Assembly: GCA_964577055.1 (NCBI GenBank) | Contig: CAZNWC010000011.1 | Span: forward strand, 1 to 64,000 | Direction: 5' to 3' | Length of the DNA: 64,000 bases | Source of the DNA: PNNG01 sp964577055 | GTDB taxonomy: Bacteria > Bacteroidota > Bacteroidia > UBA7662 | Shown here: positions 61,718 to 64,000 of the stretch, one piece after another | Position numbering within the stretch: position 1 is the first letter of the stretch | Layout: every line of letters begins with the position of its first letter | Notes under the pieces: generated by a model | What the model was told of the DNA's origin: nothing | Database searches by the model: none | Seen by the model: the letters and a program-made list of their open reading frames with translations, nothing else | Position numbers and translations under genes: made by a program

Positions 61718-64000
61718 TTAACGCACAATCATCAATTTGCCCATACCAACACCGGTTGATCGCTCCAACCTGTACTGGTAAGCGCCGGCTGCCAAACGCT
61801 GGGTTTCTACCCTGATGTTTTGTACACCTACTTCTGGCATGATGCGCGCTACTTCTTTGCCTGCTGCATCAAGCACCAACAAGTGGGTGCCTGCCGTTAC
61901 GGGCTCACTGAGTTCGAAGAGTACCCAATCATTGGCAGGATTGGGGTAAACCTTGCGCAAACCAGCTGGCAGTTCGCTCACACTTACTTGAAGCGCAGTT
62001 ACACACGTTGTATCGTTGGCCGTATTGATATCGGTCGCCAATTTCGTGTAAGCACACAAGCGAAGCGTTCCACCCACGGTAGGTGTCCACGATTGGCTGA
62101 ATATGTGATGAATTGTATCTCCAGGAGCAATCGTTCGGTTGATGGCGTTTGCATTGAGCTCAATAGCTCCAACACGATAAGCGACGTCAAATCCGGTAAT
62201 GGCACTGCTGCCAAAGTTGCGGATAACTGCCTTCACTTGGTATGGCTGGTTCAGCATGACTGTGTTAATGTTGGGAGATAAAATCTCCGTTACACCAATA
62301 TCATCGGTCACCGCTGGATTCACAAACACGGTCACGGTGTCGGTGTAAGAACAGCTATCGGCAAAACGCGTTGCGTAGTAGGTAGTGGTAGTAGCCGGAC
62401 CAACACGCAAGGTATCGGCATTGCCCAGGAAGTTGGTTCCGTCGGTCCAAGCCAAACTATCGGCACCCAAATAGTACAAGTGACCGGCAAACGTACGGCC
62501 TGGGTTGGTACCGCCTGAGAACAATCCGCCACCGCCAATACCGCCATACAAGGTAAGGGTACCATTGGTTTGCCATACTTGACCAATAGTGGCAGGCAGA
62601 GTTGATGTTCCGATGTAACGCACACCCGAACCGAACACATAAATACCAGTCAACTGGTTGGCAGGAATTTCGATGGCGTTAGGCAAAGGAGCCCGAACTG
62701 CCGTGGTAGTTCCTGCGCCGGTTACCGACAGGGTATTCACCAAGGTCCAGGCAGCACTGTTGGCTTCTGATCCAACAAAAGTGCCGTTTTTCACATAGAT
62801 AGAAATCGTGCTGGTGCCTGAGAAATAAAAATCCATTGCGTTGATGCGCAGGTTTTTATTCGCCATCACCTCAAACATAACCGCACCCGAACCGTTGTTG
62901 GCCACACCGCTGAACAAGCTATCGGGAGCGCTTCCGCCACTGATGTTGGCACGCAAGGTAGCACTGTCACCAGCGGTGATGGTGGTGTCGTTACCTGCAG
63001 AGAAGGCAAGGTACACCTCATCAAAACGCAGGGTATCAGAGGTGCTAACACCTGCGGTATTGGTAGCTTCTACCCAATATGTTACGCTGTCACCGGCCGC
63101 AGCTGCAGGCAAAGTAGCGTTCCAAAGGTTGGCAGTGGCATTGAATGTCATGGCCACCGTTTGTACCGCCGCTGCGTTGCGCCCGTATTTCAATTGGGCA
63201 GCAGTAACCGGTGTTGCCGAACGGGTGATGGCAGCAACTGGCTTCGGACCAGCCGAACAAGTGTTGTTGATTACGGTTACCGAATCGAATGCCACATCTG
63301 TGGGTTGGAAAATGCGTAACTCATCCACTACCTGGGCATGACGCGGTGAACCAGTGTAGTCCCAGCGTGTGCTCGAGAACAATGTAATTTTTACTGTATC
63401 CCCTACAAAGGCATCCAAATCGTAGCGCAAATCAAGCGTATCGATGCTGGCAGCAGCATTAGCGGCACGCAAAATGGGTGAGGCATAGCCAATGGGTGCC
63501 ACTGCCTGGTCGTTCACCATGAGCTGAAATCCACCACTTGCAGCCGTGCTGCGGAACAGCTGCAGCAACTTGAAGCTGGCCGCCAAGCGGCTCAAACCCG
63601 AGGCGTCAACATAGTAGGTCATACTGGCATTAAAGGCAGGGTTCACAGTGGTCCAGTTCAGGTCGGTAGGAGTTATCCAACCGGTTCCAGCAGCAGAGCC
63701 ACTGAATACCAAGCTACGCGTACCCGCAATGGCCAAAGTATCTCCCCCGGGAATGGTATCAATCAATTCTACTTTGGCCGAAGCACCTGCTAAATCACAA
63801 GCATTCACGGGCAAATTGCCTGCATCGAAGTTCTCGTAGAAAGGTGCTTGGAAAATTGTAGCCAAGTAATTGTTCGCAATACGGCTAGCTGAGTCATTGG
63901 TAGCATTGCCATCACCTGCCAGGCTCACCCAAGTGACCACGGTATCGCTACCATTGTTGAAGGTAACCGGCATGGCGAAAATGTGGTTAACGGTTGCACC
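61718..64000 (-). CDS. Giant secreted protein with T9SS sorting domain (5' part outside the window)
   Basis: At least 760 codons, open to the right edge; the visible part begins GATVNHIFAMPVTFNNG, so the true start lies beyond 64000. Visible modules: a jelly-roll-like/cleaved-adhesin-type domain (FYENFDAGNLPVN, DELRIFQPTDVAF), an Ig-like stretch (NDTTITAGDSATLRAN), a CARDB-like unit (TDDIGVTEIL) and a type A T9SS tail (VYPNPANDWVLFEL to GKLMIVR). The end is near-identical to that of the 1995-aa protein. It is a surface-exposed or released protein; an adhesin or protease-associated role is possible, but no catalytic residues are visible in this part. Confidence 0.87.
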   Translation of the reverse strand, partial: GATVNHIFAMPVTFNNGSDTVVTWVSLAGDGNATNDSASRIANNYLATIFQAPFYENFDAGNLPVNACDLAGASAKVELIDTIPGGDTLAIAGTRSLVFSGSAAGTGWITPTDLNWTTVNPAFNASMTYYVDASGLSRLAASFKLLQLFRSTAASGGFQLMVNDQAVAPIGYASPILRAANAAASIDTLDLRYDLDAFVGDTVKITLFSSTRWDYTGSPRHAQVVDELRIFQPTDVAFDSVTVINNTCSAGPKPVAAITRSATPVTAAQLKYGRNAAAVQTVAMTFNATANLWNATLPAAAAGDSVTYWVEATNTAGVSTSDTLRFDEVYLAFSAGNDTTITAGDSATLRANISGGSAPDSLFSGVANNGSGAVMFEVMANKNLRINAMDFYFSGTSTISIYVKNGTFVGSEANSAAWTLVNTLSVTGAGTTTAVRAPLPNAIEIPANQLTGIYVFGSGVRYIGTSTLPATIGQVWQTNGTLTLYGGIGGGGLFSGGTNPGRTFAGHLYYLGADSLAWTDGTNFLGNADTLRVGPATTTTYYATRFADSCSYTDTVTVFVNPAVTDDIGVTEILSPNINTVMLNQPYQVKAVIRNFGSSAITGFDVAYRVGAIELNANAINRTIAPGDTIHHIFSQSWTPTVGGTLRLCAYTKLATDINTANDTTCVTALQVSVSELPAGLRKVYPNPANDWVLFELSEPVTAGTHLLVLDAAGKEVARIMPEVGVQNIRVETQRLAAGAYQYRLERSTGVGMGKLMIVR

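Overview
The window is chromosomal DNA of a member of the Bacteroidota, from a draft assembly (it holds a 100-N scaffold gap). The evidence: two SusC/RagA-like TonB-dependent receptors with N-terminal carboxypeptidase-regulatory-like domains; secreted proteins ending in type A type IX secretion (T9SS) sorting domains; the glycine-lipid gene pair glsA-glsB; a CrtW carotenoid ketolase; a UMF1-type transporter; and repeated promoters of the Bacteroidota form TTTG-N17 to 22-TAnnTTTG. No rRNA, CRISPR array or prophage is seen. Most of the window is ordinary core genome with short, often overlapping operons.

Layout. 1-5.2 kb: tRNA-Leu and tRNA-Gly, then a minus-strand operon gcdH-rpe-TonB receptor, with folB divergent. 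5.3-8.3 kb: a cyanophycin synthetase-like gene and a tiny DUF6435 gene. 8.4-13.1 kb: an MNT-HEPN toxin-antitoxin pair, a second TonB receptor overlapping crtW, and a glutathione peroxidase. 13.2-21.7 kb: hppA, then a minus-strand series murQ-hypothetical-msbA-glsA-glsB-CAP protein. 21.8-26.6 kb: a C-terminal processing protease broken only by an artificial gap, a small lipoprotein, der-era and tRNA-Arg. 27.0-32.0 kb: an AT-rich island directly after initiator tRNA-Met, holding a large exported protein of unknown function, an IS3-family element with a mutated catalytic residue, a gene truncated by that element and a frameshifted SHOCT-domain pseudogene. 32-42.4 kb: glyA, two related exported proteins, a DODA-type dioxygenase, an alpha/beta hydrolase, a ParD-ParE module, a CoA-transferase and grpE-dnaJ. 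42.5-46 kb: tpx followed by three tandem 236-bp units that repeat the end of tpx, a membrane protein, an exported HNH nuclease-like protein and a RelE/ParE module. 46-55.1 kb: an RNA methyltransferase, a GMC oxidoreductase, pcm, lepB, a DUF2231 protein, a YbaB protein and a UMF1 transporter-LutA-Ldh operon. 55.3-64 kb: two giant cell-surface proteins with near-identical C-termini, the second running off the window.

The most unusual signal is regulatory. Seven genes (HEPN toxin, glsA, glyA, a membrane protein, the THUMP methyltransferase, the GMC oxidoreductase and pcm) have a TAnnTT-type -7 promoter element ending exactly four bases before the start codon. Transcription would then begin at or within a base or two of ATG/GTG, which suggests a class of leaderless mRNAs. 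Other points of note: the tandemly amplified tpx tail; the 55-bp identical contig ends at the gap, which restore an intact protease when merged; an IS3 transposase with Asp changed to Val in its DDE triad; a DnaJ with half of the usual zinc-finger motifs; and an exported HNH protein with a second Cys/His motif.
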